A DNA stretch of 64,000 nt, taken from NCBI GenBank assembly GCA_015183035.1, contig JACZZP010000006.1, forward strand, positions 620,001 through 684,000, read 5' to 3'. The position numbers were made by a program, and so were the translations under genes. This document shows, piece by piece, positions 12,211-23,431 of the stretch. This stretch comes from Meloidogyne chitwoodi (Eukaryota > Nematoda > Chromadorea > Rhabditida > Meloidogynidae). Each line of letters begins with the position of its first letter. Position 1 is the stretch's first letter. The notes beneath the pieces are model-generated. The model had not been told where the DNA came from. It saw only the letters and a program-made list of their open reading frames with translations, and made no database searches.

Positions 12211-12702
12211 ATATTTAAACTGTTATGTTTATTATAGACCTTTTTTAATATAAAAATAATAATATTTTTGTCACCAGTATATATTATTATACAAATTATA
12301 GGAATATATATAAACTCTATTAGTATGACTTAAAACTATATTATAAGATTATATCTTAAAAATTAGATATTTTTGCTCACCGGCATGTCCATCTCCTCTA
12401 AAAACATCTTAAATTTTAAAAAATTTATTTTTTAAAATTTTGTTTTGTTTTAAAAATAAACATGTTTTTTATTTAAAAAATTAGACTAAATATTTTTTAT
12501 TATATCTAATTGTGTTCATTAATATTATAAAATTTTGAAAATAAAAAGTTATTTAAATTTTATCAAAATATTTTAAAATACCCGTATGATCGCCAAAAGG
12601 TGATTGTTTAGGATGTTCTTGTTTTCTTTTACGTTCTCCTCCTTCACAAAATTGAATAAAAACAAAAATAAATATAATAAAAACAAAAAATAATTTTGAC
12701 AT
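11325..12702 (-). pseudogene. FLY-4: secreted FLYWCH-domain member with frameshift in the domain
   Basis: Exons: 12702-12582 (signal peptide MSKLFFVFIIFIFVFIQFC plus basic ERKRKQEHPKQ), 12407-12381 (one 27-base micro-exon, DVFRGDGHAG), domain 12084-11840, then small exons near 11716-11697 (VQLAQEE), 11573-11555 (EEEGEQ) and 11336-11325 (NE stop). The domain exon is 245 bp where 246 is needed: compared with the FLY-6 copy one base is missing in 'GTTAGTT(A)TGGTATT', just before the Y-I-E-D segment. After that point TWRC, KCPGRIHTT and NHTC are intact in the shifted frame. It is either a young pseudogene or an assembly error, since the rest is undamaged. It lies partly inside the duplicated segment shared with FLY-6. 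Confidence 0.65.
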
Positions 12703-13611
12703 TTTTTTTAAATTTTTAAAGATTTAATTTAAATAAATTTATGAATAATTTTCTTCTTTTCCCAAAATATTTTTATATTAATTTTAAAAAAGAACTTTAA
12801 CCATTGAGCATTTAGACGATTAATAAATTGATACTGATCTTCTTTGTTTGAGGCAAAATTTTTTTATTTCGTGTCAATCAATTTTTCTATTGTTTAAATT
12901 TTATAAATTTCTTTTTCGAAAATTTCTAAAATAAAATATATTTTTTACAAATGCCTCTATCTAAAATTTTTGTCAATTTTCTAATTTTAAAATTAATAAT
13001 AAAAAATATTTTTTAAATTTATTTTAATATCATAAATCTTCGAAAATATCCTTACTCTAAAGATTATAATATAAACTTTCTCTTTGGAATAATTCTAATA
13101 TATTATCTCTTTCAATCTTGATCAAAAATTAAGAGAATTCAAAACTTAAAGGTCAAAAAAAAGATTTTAATAAAAATATTTTTATATAAAAATCAAAAAG
13201 TGAAGAAAAAAAAATAAACTTAAAATTTCTACTAATAGAAGCAAAACATAGTGAAATATTTAATAATAAGTTTTTCAAAGTAAATTTTAAAAAATATTCA
13301 TAAAAATCTGTTTAGAATAATAAAGACTTAATGTACAAAATTATAATATTACAAATCTACAATTGTAAAATGTACAACCATAACTTTTCAAACAATCTTG
13401 GATACCAATAACGAAATTCCAGGATCCATTGGAACATACTGATTTTTTTAGAAGTAATATTAAAAAACACTTTTATAAATGAAAATATTTTTTATAATCG
13501 TATAAATTTAAATAATGATAGGAAATAATTTTAAATAAATTTTGTTTTTTCAAAATATCTTTCTTTTCAAAAAAAAAATATTTTTTTTAGCTTCTTTTTA
13601 TTTTTAATTTT
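12703..13611. other. FLY-4 promoter and AT-rich spacer
   Basis: The first 160 bases upstream of FLY-4 hold the common promoter block (TATA-like sequence near 12769-12783, AATTTATTAAT near 12821). From 12900 to 13611 nothing recognisable was found except short A/T tracts. Confidence 0.4.
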
Positions 13612-15946
13612 TTAAGACTTCCAATCATCATCATTCTCGGCAGCATCAGAACCTAAAATTATAATTAAATAATTTAATTATTTTTAAATAAATAATTAAA
13701 TATATTCTAATAATTTTATTTTGTTTTTTTTGATAAATTATTTATTTTTTTATCAATTAAATTATTTAAATAAATTTTAAATATATTTATTAAATTATTT
13801 ATTTTAATTTAATTAATTAATAAATAAAAATAAATAAATATATTAAAAAAAAAAAAAAAATTACTTGTTTCATCTTCATATTCCTCATCTTTATACACAC
13901 CTTCCTAAATAAATATTTTAATTAAAATAAATTTTTATTTATAATTTATTTTTTATCAAAAAATAGTTTGGATATTTGAAAATAATTATTACAGTTATTA
14001 TTAATTAAATTATTATAATTGTAATACCTCTTGTGCGTGTTGATCTAAAATTTAAATTTTTAAAAATTATTTATTTAAATAAAAATTTAAAAAGTTTTTA
14101 ATCTTTTTAAAAAAATATTGTTATGTATTAAATAGCTTTTACTAAATTTAATTTTTAAAGTTATTAAATGTACTTTGGTTTCTCGGATTATAACAAGTGT
14201 GTTCTCCTTTTTGTTCCAGAAATTTGGTATTTTCTTCAAATGTCGTATAAATTCTCCCTTTACAGCCTGTTTTATTTTTAGTGCAGCGCCAAGCAAATTT
14301 CGAGTTATTGTAAATTGGTATTTTGTCGACATAACTGTGCCCATCATGATAAAATCTCTCTCTATTTTTTTGCCTCTCTCTCTTTGGATTGTTCGATTCT
14401 AAACAATCATGCTCATTCACGTGGTTCAAAAAGATAGGATTTTTATCAACCGTCGTATGAATTCTTCCTTTACAGTTTCTTTTAGAGCAGCGCCAAGAAA
14501 GTTTCGAGCCATTGGCAATTAATTTTCTCGTAACATAAATTCTGCCTTCATGATTAAATCCATCACTAGCTGTCCGCCTTCCTCTCTTCTTTTCCAGAAT
14601 ATTTTCAACTTTTTTAAAATTAATTTTATTAATATCCGGTATTTTAAATTATTTTTAATTAATTAGTGATTTATCTACTCATAATTACTGAGAAACTAAA
14701 TTGAAAAAAAAGATGAACAGATACTCCTTATAAATTAATATAAAATTTTATTTTGGTTATATTACAACAAATATATAGTTATCAACTCTTTGAATACCAC
14801 CACCTTTTACAACTATATAAAATTATATATCTTTATTATCAATCTTTTTTTTTTTAAATAATATTTTTGCTCACCGGTATTACTAGATTGCTCAGGTTCT
14901 TCTGCTATTCCTTTTCCTTTATCATTTTCTTAAATTTAAAAAATAAATTATTTGAAAGGAAATTATTTTTCTCCTTCATAAATATATTAAAATGATTATT
15001 TTAAAATTTTTAAAAATAAAATTAATATTTAAAATACCTGTAATATTATCTATTTGTTCTCTATTTCTTTCTCTTGTTCGTCTACTTCTATTACTACTAG
15101 CTCGTCCATGTTCTTCTTCTCCTCTATCAGAATCTTAAATTAAAAAAATTATTTCTTTAAAAATAATTTTTAATTATTATTTTTTCATATCAATTATGTA
15201 GTTACAAGATGGCAAGAAAGTTATGTAAATAAATTTTAATTTAAATAACGTTTTTTATATTTAATATTTTTAAAGAATTTTATTGTCTATTTAATTCTCT
15301 ATCATTATACAAAATTTAGGAATATTTAGATATAACAAAAGTTATCGCAGTAAATTTAAATATTTTGTAATCTCCTAAAGTTTAATGTTATTCACTATTT
15401 AATTATCTAAAATATCATCTTTATTTTATTTCAATAATTTTAAATAAATTTTTTATTTAAAAATTAGTGTCTAATTACTTTCTGGACACTCCTCTGTAAT
15501 TTTAAATTAATTAATTATTAAAGTACCCAAAGAATCGTCTGTAGGTGTAATATATTCAGCGCTACTTTTTACTATAATTTAAAATAATTTTAATTACAAA
15601 AACAATGATTAAATAATTGTTTTCTTTTTTTAATAATTTAAATACAATTTAATTTATATTAATTTTAAATATTTTATTTGAATAAATTAGAAAATAAATA
15701 CTCTTTGAAATAATTAGAATAATTTTTAGAATTTTAAATTTTTCTAAAAAATTTATTTTTAAGTTTTTAATCAAATTTAATGATTTTTTAAATGTTTTTT
15801 TAATATTATTATTTTTTATTACGATAAGTAGGGCTTTGAAATGCACATTCAGGTTTTTGAGTTTTTCTTTTGCCTGGTGCTCCTTCACAGAATTGAATAA
15901 AAACAACAATAAATATAACAAAAATAAAAAATAATTTTTTTAACAT
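13612..15946 (-). CDS. FLY-5: secreted protein with two tandem FLYWCH-like domains
   Basis: Exons 15946-15823, 15571-15527, 15133-15038, 14928-14875, 14608-14174, 14044-14028, 13904-13865 and 13652-13612 give about 283 aa. The signal peptide is MLKKLFFIFVIFIVVFIQFC, and the micro-exon at 15133-15038 encodes an Arg/Glu-rich string. The 435-bp domain exon encodes two complete fingers back to back: WRC-x5-C...NEHDC and WRC-x7-C...GEHTC, each preceded by a Tyr/His-Gly-containing strand (IYVTRK; YHDGHSYV). Both end in His-x-Cys rather than the family's His-x-His. The tail is acidic (KDEEYEDET, AAENDDDWKS). Two domains in a single exon imply an internal duplication within that exon. The upstream block 16007-16068 is nearly identical to that of FLY-12. 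Confidence 0.8.
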
Positions 15947-16006
15947 TTTTGTTTTGTTTAATTTAATTAAAATCCTTAAAGGAGAAATGTATAATTAACT
16001 CAAAAA

Positions 16007-16068
16007 TATAATTTTAAATGAATTTTATTTAATTTGAGAGTCCTTAAATTGACTTTTAAGATTACGTG
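16007..16068 (-). promoter_or_regulatory. Conserved promoter block of FLY-5, also upstream of FLY-12
   Basis: Read on the minus strand, CACGTAATCTTAAAAGTCAA followed by TTTAAGGACTCTCAAATT recurs at 62341-62398 upstream of FLY-12 with about one mismatch in 58. A weaker version is at about 54677-54730 upstream of FLY-10. It lies roughly 60-120 bp before the start codon in each case. Confidence 0.6.
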
Positions 16069-16203
16069 TTAATTAAAGGCAATTTCTTTCTTAATCATTC
16101 AAGAAAATAGGGCAAAGATACTATAGGTAATCGTCAATAATTGCGAGGGATAAAAATAAAAGAAAAATCTTTATTTTAAATTTTTTTAAGCATATCAAAA
16201 ATA

Positions 16204-17898
16204 AAAAATAATTTTGACATTTTTGTTTAATTATAAAGAGTTTTTTAAGTTTTAATTAAAGTGAATTTGTTAATAATTTTCCTATTTTTTAAAGGATTTT
16301 TATATTAATTTTTAAACACGTTGTGAATGTGGGCGTTTAAAATAAATTGACGATGAACTTCTTTTATTTGAAGGGAAATTTAAATTTTAAATTAGAGGGA
16401 TGGTTGGGCCATTAAATGCCATTTCCTTCCATTGTTTATTCAAATTAAGAAAGGACGGAAATGAACTTTCCATCTGATAATTGATTAAATGTCAAGTGAT
16501 TTTACCATTGTTTAATTTTTTCATTGTTCTCTAACTTATACTTTTTTTCTAAAGACATCTAAAATGTACTTTTATAATTTTTTTTTAAATTTTTAAGAAG
16601 TTTTAAAAAATTTTCTTGAAATTTTATTTTAAAAGTTAATTTAAAGGTATCTTTTATTTAAAAATTAAAAATATATTTTTTTGAATAATTTATCCGTTGC
16701 TAACTAATTTTTTAGACAAAGAAAAGATTGTTAAATAAATAAATAAATAAAAATTTAATGTTAAAAAATAATTGGTTCTTTCGAAAGTGGGTGATTTCGT
16801 TGGCAGAAATTTCTTGAATATTTTAATATATGGTTAGACAGTTAGAAAAGAAGAAATAATTAACCTTCGAAATTGACTTAAATACTTTTGCTTCTTTTTT
16901 AAATTTAAAATAATAAAAAAATAAATTTAGATACTTCCAAAATATCAATTTAAAATAAATTTTCTCTTCTTTTTTACTTTTTTAATTCTTAAAATAATTT
17001 TAATCACTTTAATTCATTACCTAAAATTATAATTAATATATTAATTTTTTTAAATAAATTCTTTTATATTCTCAACTTTTTTTAATGATTTTATTTGCTT
17101 TTTCTTAGAAAAATTCATTGTTTTTTTTAAATTTTTTTAAATAAAATTAACTAAATAAATTTTAAATATTTTTATTAAATTATTAATTTATAATAGAAAT
17201 TATTAAATATTTAATTTTAAAATAAACTTACTTTGTTCACCTTCTTCTTCCTAAATATATTTTAATTAAATTTTATAATTTAATTTTTAATAAAAATTTA
17301 ATTATAAAATAATTTATAAAAATTATTTTAGAATTTTAAAATAATTATTTAAGTTATTCTTAGTGAAATTAAATAAATTTTAATACCTCTTCTTGTGCTA
17401 GTTGAACTAAAATTTAAATTTTTAAAAATTATAAATAAAAATTTTAAAAAGTTTTTTTTTATCTTTTTAATAAAAAAAGTATTGGATATATTTTGTAAAA
17501 TTAATTTGTAAATTGTAAAAATTACTTTGCTTTCTCGTTTCGATACAAGTGTGTTCACGTACTTGTTCTATATAAAAAACATGATTTTTTTCAACTTTTG
17601 TCGTGTGAATTCTCCCTGGACATTTTATTTTTCTAATAGATTTATCTTTACAACGCCAAGTTGTTCCATTTTTAATTTTGCTATCTTCGATATAGGTGTA
17701 AATACCATAACTAACTGTTTTATAATATCCTCCATGCTCTTTTGGAGTATCTTTAACTTCTAGTTGAACTAATTTTTAAAATTAATATTTTAATTAATAT
17801 TCAGCCTTTTAAAATTATTTAGTGACTACTAAGAAACCAAAGAGTGAAAAAATGAACAGATAAATAATTTTGTATTTTGTTTATATTACAAATAAATT
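16204..17898. repeat. Segmental duplication, copy 2 (partner 10526-12210)
   Basis: It contains a copy of the FLY-3 promoter ending in a truncated start (minus strand, ATG near 16218, open for about 14 codons) and the 3' half of FLY-6. Differences from copy 1 are scattered substitutions and short indels, so the duplication is recent but not identical. Confidence 0.8.
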
Positions 17899-18487
17899 TT
17901 TTTTTGGTATATCAACACTTCTTATAATTGTTTATAAGAATATAAATTCTTTAATTATATATTTTAGACCTTTTTTAAAAAAATAATAATAATTTTGCTC
18001 ACCGGCATTACTAGATTGCCCATGTTCTATTACTTGTTCTTTTCCTCTATTATCATCTTAAATTTAAAAATATTTTTATAAATAATTTTTTAAATAAATA
18101 TTATTTAATTTAATATTTTTGCTTACCTCTATTAAATTGTTTTAATTCCAAAGTAATAGGTTGTTCAGATTTTTCTATTTCTCTATAAATATCTGAAATT
18201 TTAAAAATAAAAATATTTTTAAAAAATGAATTTAAATTTTTTTGTGTAATTATTTTTTATCTTAAAAAATATTAAATATTTTTTATATTAAAAATGTTTT
18301 ATATGAAAAATTAAAATTTTGAAAATACAATATTTAAATTTTATCAAAACATTTATTAAATACCCGTATGATCGCCTCTAAATGATGGTTGAGGATGTCC
18401 TTGTTTTCTTGGGGTTTTAGTTACTCCTTCACAACATTGAATAAAAATAAAAGTAAATATAACAAAAATAGAAAATAATTTTGACAT
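17004..18487 (-). CDS. FLY-6: secreted protein with one FLYWCH-like domain
   Basis: Exons 18487-18364, 18192-18127, 18056-18003, 17768-17526, 17406-17387, 17250-17232 and 17020-17004 give about 180 aa, all in phase. The signal peptide is MSKLFSIFVIFTFIFIQCC, then EGVTKTPRKQG. Two micro-exons encode an EKSEQP module and a DDNRGKEQVIEHGQSSNAG module. The domain has SYGIYTYIED, TWRC, KCPGRIHTT and REHTC: Cys-x8-Cys then His-x-Cys. The 3' half is the intact duplicate of FLY-4, which has one base deleted at the start of the same domain. The stop differs from FLY-4 by a base change that adds two residues (NELK versus NE). Confidence 0.8.
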
Positions 18488-19602
18488 TTTTTTTTAAATT
18501 TTTAAAGATTTAATTGAAATAAATTTATGAATAATTTTCTTCTTTTCACAAAATATTTTTATATTAATTTTAAAAAAGTACTTTAACCATTGAGCATTGA
18601 GGCATTTAATAAATTGATACTGAACATTGTTTAAGAGAGAAAAAAATTTTTATTTTGTGTCAATCAATTTTTCCATTGTTTGATTTTTAAAAATTTCTTT
18701 CCCAAAATTTCTAAAATAAAATATATTTTTTACAAATTCCTCTATCTAAAATTTTTGTTGTATTTTTTTCTTATTAATGTCCCGTCCGCAAGTCGGGTCC
18801 GCAAATGTCTCGGCAGCAAATGTCGGCGCACAAAATTTAACATTCAATAAATACAATTAATTTCTTCGTTAAAAATTAAAATTAATTTTTTATAATTTTA
18901 AAATTAATACATAATAAAAAATATATTTTTTAGCAATTTAATACGGCAAATTCACTAAAATATTCTCTCAAAAAATAGAGTCTTTGTTGCGATTACCGGA
19001 TTTTTCCTCTCCGGACTATTTCTCCTGGACAATTCCTCTTCATTGCCCTCTTCGAGCAAAATTATTTTCTTTGTAAAATTCGACTTTAAACAGGAAAATT
19101 CTCCCTAAATAATTTCTATCACCTATTCTTTAAAAATATATATTTATCTCTATTTTTTTATTAAACAATCTTGTTGTAACCTAAAAGGTTCACTGAAAAG
19201 GTTAGCGACAGCGCTTTATCATAAAAATAGAAAGTAACAATTAGAGCTGTCCGAGACTCTTGATCTTGGGTTTTTGTCTTTGAGTGTAGTCTTGGTCAGA
19301 TCAATCTCACCCAATCTTTTTGTTGTATATGAATGGTAGTCTTTTATAGACAATTTAACAGTCAATTATACATACTATATAAGCACCAATAATAAATTAG
19401 TCTGTGAGTTAACCCTTGTCAGTAAACACTTCTACCTTTTCAATTTCAACTCTCTTATTACCATTGTTTTTGGATAAACCTTTATTTGTTGCTCGACTAC
19501 TACGTTTCTCGGACAGACTTAAATAGGAAACTTAAGTTAAAACACTTTTGTTAATTTTTTGAGAAAATATTTTTATAAAATAATCCGCAAAACTGCTGTC
19601 AT
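18488..19602. other. FLY-6 promoter, transposon scraps and an inverted-repeat element
   Basis: The common FLY promoter block is at 18550-18640. A 'cccgtccgcaa...caaatgtcggcgca' scrap lies at 18780-18836. Positions 19247-19514 are bounded by a 10-bp inverted repeat (CTGTCCGAGA / TCTCGGACAG) and are somewhat GC-richer, possibly a MITE; no 8-bp duplication was seen. No gene was found. Confidence 0.4.
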
Positions 19603-20741
19603 CAGTGATCGGCAAGTTCCAGTTCCGGAACTGGTCGGTTCCAGTTCCAGTTCCGGAACTGGAACTGCGGAACTGATTGATTCCTGGAACCGGTTTGGAA
19701 CTGGAACTGCGGAACTGGTTGATGCCTGGAACTGGTTTGGAACTGGAACTGTGGAACTGGTTGATGCCTGGAACTGGTTTGGAACCGGTTCCGGAACCGG
19801 TTCCTAAGCTCTCTCTATTCACTCTCCTAATTTATTTTTGTAAGCGAGAAAAGAATAAAGAAAACGTTTATAAATAATTTATTTGCCTTTTTCCATTGTG
19901 AATCTATGGTTGTGTGGTTAAAGCGTTAGTTTATTTTGTCTGATGTCTTGGGTTCGAATCCTTTGTTATGGGAAAGCTACTTGGAGTACATTAGTTGCTG
20001 TTAGAGTTACTTTTCTTTATTTTAAAAATTTTTGAAACAAAATTAATTCTTAAATTTTCGCCTATGGCCATAAAAAAGTGTAATTTTTGGCAACAGAGGT
20101 TTAAAAAATTTTAAAATTTTTTGCCTGCGGCGCTGAAATTGGTGAATTGTTGCAACTAATGTCCAATAAATTTTCAAAATTTTCGCATGCATCGCTAAAA
20201 AACCCAAATTTTGAAAATTTAACTACCCGACGTTGCGCGCAACCCGAAAAAACATGTTTTAAATACTTTTCTCTGCAGAAAAATCTTATTTATTTTAAGA
20301 CTTCATATAAAAAATATCCCCTCCAAAACTTCTTTTGTTTTGACAATTTTAGGAAAAAATGGGTATACCAGCGTACGGATATAGAATTTTTAGACACAGA
20401 TATGGATATAAGCCACATGGATATATCCGTATACGGATACTGAAATTCTTATAAGTGTACCACTGGTTTATACATTATATTTACTCTTAATTCTGACGGA
20501 AAAATGGAAAATTCATAATTAATAAAAAAAATGTCGGTTTTGGAACTGGAACTGGTTTGGAACCGGTTCCGGAACTGGAACTGGAACTACAAAAAATCAA
20601 AAACCGGTTCCGGAACTGGAACTGGAACTGCAAAAATTAAAAAACCGGTTCCGGAACCGGAACTGGAACTGCAAAAATTAAAAAACCAGTTCCGGAACTG
20701 GAACCGGTTCCAGTGGAAATTTTGGAACTTGCCGATCACTG
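19603..20741. mobile_element. hAT-type MITE (family X) with a second element inserted in it
   Basis: The ends CAGTGATCGGCAAGTTCC and GGAACTTGCCGATCACTG are perfect inverted repeats, flanked by the 8-bp direct repeat GCTGTCAT at 19595-19602 and 20742-20749. Both ends run into arrays of 'GGAACTGGAACT / GTTCC' words (19610-19805 and 20535-20720). The middle (about 19806-20470) resembles the interior of the family Y element at 47406-48590, including a tRNA-like segment at 19903-19970 and 'ggatatatccg' palindromes near 20350-20440. Confidence 0.85.
19903..19970 (+). other. tRNA-like segment with pol III-type boxes inside the hAT element
   Basis: 'GGTTGTGTGGTTAAAGCG' fits box A and 'GGTTCGAATCC' is a perfect box B. 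The acceptor stem does not pair, so it is not a functional tRNA but a possible internal promoter carried by the repeat. The homologous segment at 47668-47730 has a weaker box B. Confidence 0.45.
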
Positions 20742-20886
20742 GCTGTCATATAATAAAAATTACTATAAAATTTTTCCAAAACTCTTAATAAATTTTAATA
20801 TAAAAAATGATAGAAAATAATTTTGTTTTTTCAAGATTTAAAAAATAAATATCTTCTTTTTAATTTTAGTAAATATTAAACTTCTT

Positions 20887-21658
20887 TCAAACACTCTCAT
20901 CATCAATGTCAGATTAAATTATTAATGTTTCTAAATAAATTTTTCAATAAAAATTAAAATATTTATTTATTTTTTAATTTAAGAAAACAAAAACATTTTT
21001 AATATTTAAATTTTTTAGAAAATTATGAGCTTACTTTTAGATTCAGTCGTTTCTTGTTTTCCACAACAGGAAGGGCAAGAATATATTTATTTGGTCCAAT
21101 GTCAGGCTGTCCTTGATTTGTTTTATTTTTCTATTTTTTTTTAATTATTATTTTTTATTTTTTAATTATTTAAAAATAATTTTTAGAGTAGGCTAAAAAT
21201 TAATAAAAATTCTTTTTTGGACTAAAAAAAAATTATTTTCCTTTATAAAAAATTATTTACATTATTTTGATTATTCCCTGGATTCTAAATTTTTAAATTA
21301 ATTTTTTAATATTTAAATAAAATACCTTTGGTTTTGCTAATGACATACTCACACCTTTTCCTCCATGATGTCCTTAATTTTATTATTTATTTAAATTATT
21401 TACATAAAATTTATTTTTTAATGTTTTTTTATATTTTTTAATTAATTAAAAATAGTTAAATATTTATTGCCCAGACTTGATTTTATTAATTTAGTATCAT
21501 GTGATTAAATCCCTCTTTTAACCCTATTTCTCTTTAATTATATAAAAAAAACCTAAATGTCCAGTATCTGCCTGTTGAGGATTTTTCTGTTTTTTTCTAA
21601 TGGAATCACAATATTGAATTAATGAAAAAAGTAAAATAACAAAAAATATTTTTAACAT
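20887..21658 (-). pseudogene. FLY-7: degenerate family member without a FLYWCH domain
   Basis: Exon 1 (21658-21553) starts MLKIFFVILLFSLIQYC, a signal peptide. Spacer exons follow at 21372-21326 (GKGVSMSLAKPK, close to a FLY-1 exon) and 21284-21261 (NPGNNQNN). A further possible exon near 21115-21025 reads QPDIGPNKYILALP... only in a frame that does not match the preceding phase. A terminal exon ending D-I-D-D-E-S-V lacks the usual acceptor AG. No WRC...C...H pattern is present between 20887 and 21260. It is either a decayed gene that lost its domain or a short spliced form; a pseudogene is more likely. Confidence 0.5.
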
Positions 21659-23091
21659 TTTTTTGAAATAAAATAATTAACTATTTGTTAAATTAAAAAA
21701 AAAATTTTGTGTTTATTTATTTACTATCTTACTAATAATTAAATAAATTTGGAAAATCCTGTCCAATTTAATTGAAAAAAATAAGGAGGTATTTAATAAA
21801 TTTATTCTCTCTAATATTTTTTTAATTTTTTTTTTCGATTTTTCCTTTTAGAAAATTTAGAAATAAAATAAAAATGAAAGAATATAAATTTGAGGTGAAG
21901 AAAATTATTAAATTTGAAGGGAAATGCCACATAATTTTTTTATTGATTTATTGCTAAAAAATTTTTAAAAATTAAAAAAAAATATTTTTTTTAATATAAT
22001 TTTTAATTTAAACTTTTTAAAAAATTTAAATATGCTATGAATTAATTTATAAATAATTACAAAATTATTGTAAAATTTTTAAATAAAATATTCAATTGAA
22101 TTATGCCAATTTTTAAATTTTTAAGTACCTAATTAAAATTAGAAAAATAAAAATTAATTTTTAAAATTTGATTCTAATAGAAAAACATCAAAATTTCTCA
22201 ATATTCTCATGTTGGTAGTATATCATCTTTGGGGAATTTTTTGATTTAAAAAAATCTTAATAAATTAAAATTAATTTAAAAATAATATTAAATTGTAAAA
22301 CTGATTTAATTTAGAAATATTAAAAAAAGTCCAATGTTCAACCAATAAAAAAATAAAATAAATAATACAAAAATTTTATTTTTTTTAATCTTTATTTTTT
22401 TATTTTTAATTACACAAATTAATATTTTAAAATATAATTTTGTAATTAATAAATTTTAATTTTTTAATTTGTGAATTGAATAAATTTAGCAATTTACTTT
22501 TTATTATTTTACTTAATTTATTTTAAATTAAATTTAAATTAAATTTATTTAATTGTTTTGAAATTATTATTTTAAATATATCAGACCATAAAAACAATAA
22601 AATTTTATAAAAATAGTAAAATGACATTTTTATTTTATTTTTTATCTAATTATTTTATTAAATTTAAATTAAATATTTATTTAATAATTAAATAATATTT
22701 AGTCCTAATATTATTATTATTATCAAAAATGATCGATTTCTATTTATTTAAATCAATAAATTCCGCGCAAAGACTGGGTTTTTTAATAAAAATAATTTTA
22801 GATCATTTTATTAATAAATATATTTATTTATTTATTTATTTAATTTATTTAAATATTTCTTTTAAATTAATTTTTTTTAAAAAAGTTGATAAAATTATCT
22901 CCCAAGAATTTTAATATTTTTTTTCGGTATCGCTAAATTAATCTTTAACATTTTTTTTGGCTTAAATTAATTTTTTTTAATTTTAAGATGTTATTTATTA
23001 ACATTAATAATTTAAAAAATATTTTTTAAAATTTTTATTAATTTTTTAGACAATTTGCTAATCAAAAATAAATAAATAAATTATTTTAAAA
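21659..23091. other. AT-rich intergenic stretch
   Basis: No coding or repeat structure that I can support. One ATGCCA hexamer lies at 21924-21929 upstream of FLY-7. The short open frame at 22729-22914 has the composition of the surrounding non-coding DNA. Confidence 0.4.
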
Positions 23092-23431
23092 ATGTTAAAT
23101 AATAATAAAAATTATTATTTATTAATTTCAAAAATTAATAAATTATTTTCAATAAAAAAATTAGGTAATAAAATTTTAAATTTATTTGAACAACAACAAA
23201 AAGAAGAAAAAGACAAAAATTTAAAAAATTATCAAAAAAATAAATTAAATAATAAATATTGTTGGTTATTTCAACAAAGAATAAAACAACAAAATGACTA
23301 TAAATTTAAAAAAAGGTTAGAGAGTAAATTAATTTATTTTTATATATTTATTTATTTAATTTTACACAATTTTTTTTTAATTTTTATTAAATTTATTTAA
23401 ATATTTTTTTAGAATTAAAATAAAAATATAA
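23092..23431 (+). CDS. Small hypothetical protein, two exons
   Basis: Exon 23092-23315 followed by a plausible GT..AG intron and a short second exon 23413-23431 gives about 80 aa: MLNNNKNYYLLISKINKLF..., rich in Asn, Lys and Gln, with an EQQQKEEKDKN segment that could form a short helix. No signal peptide, domain or homologue was recognised. The composition is close to random AT-rich DNA, so it may not be a gene. It has no neighbour within 4 kb on the downstream side. Confidence 0.2.

Noticed and set aside
19532..19877. Open frames with Gly-Thr or Pro-Val-Pro repeats
   Set aside because: They are translations of the GGAACTGGAAC words of the hAT-type element, on both strands.
19903..19970. 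Functional tRNA gene
   Set aside because: Boxes A and B are present but the acceptor and anticodon stems do not pair and the segment is part of a repeat.
20147..20443. 98-codon frame starting MLQLMSNKF
   Set aside because: Inside the hAT-type element, with related but frame-broken sequence at 48.2-48.6 kb; no conserved coding frame.
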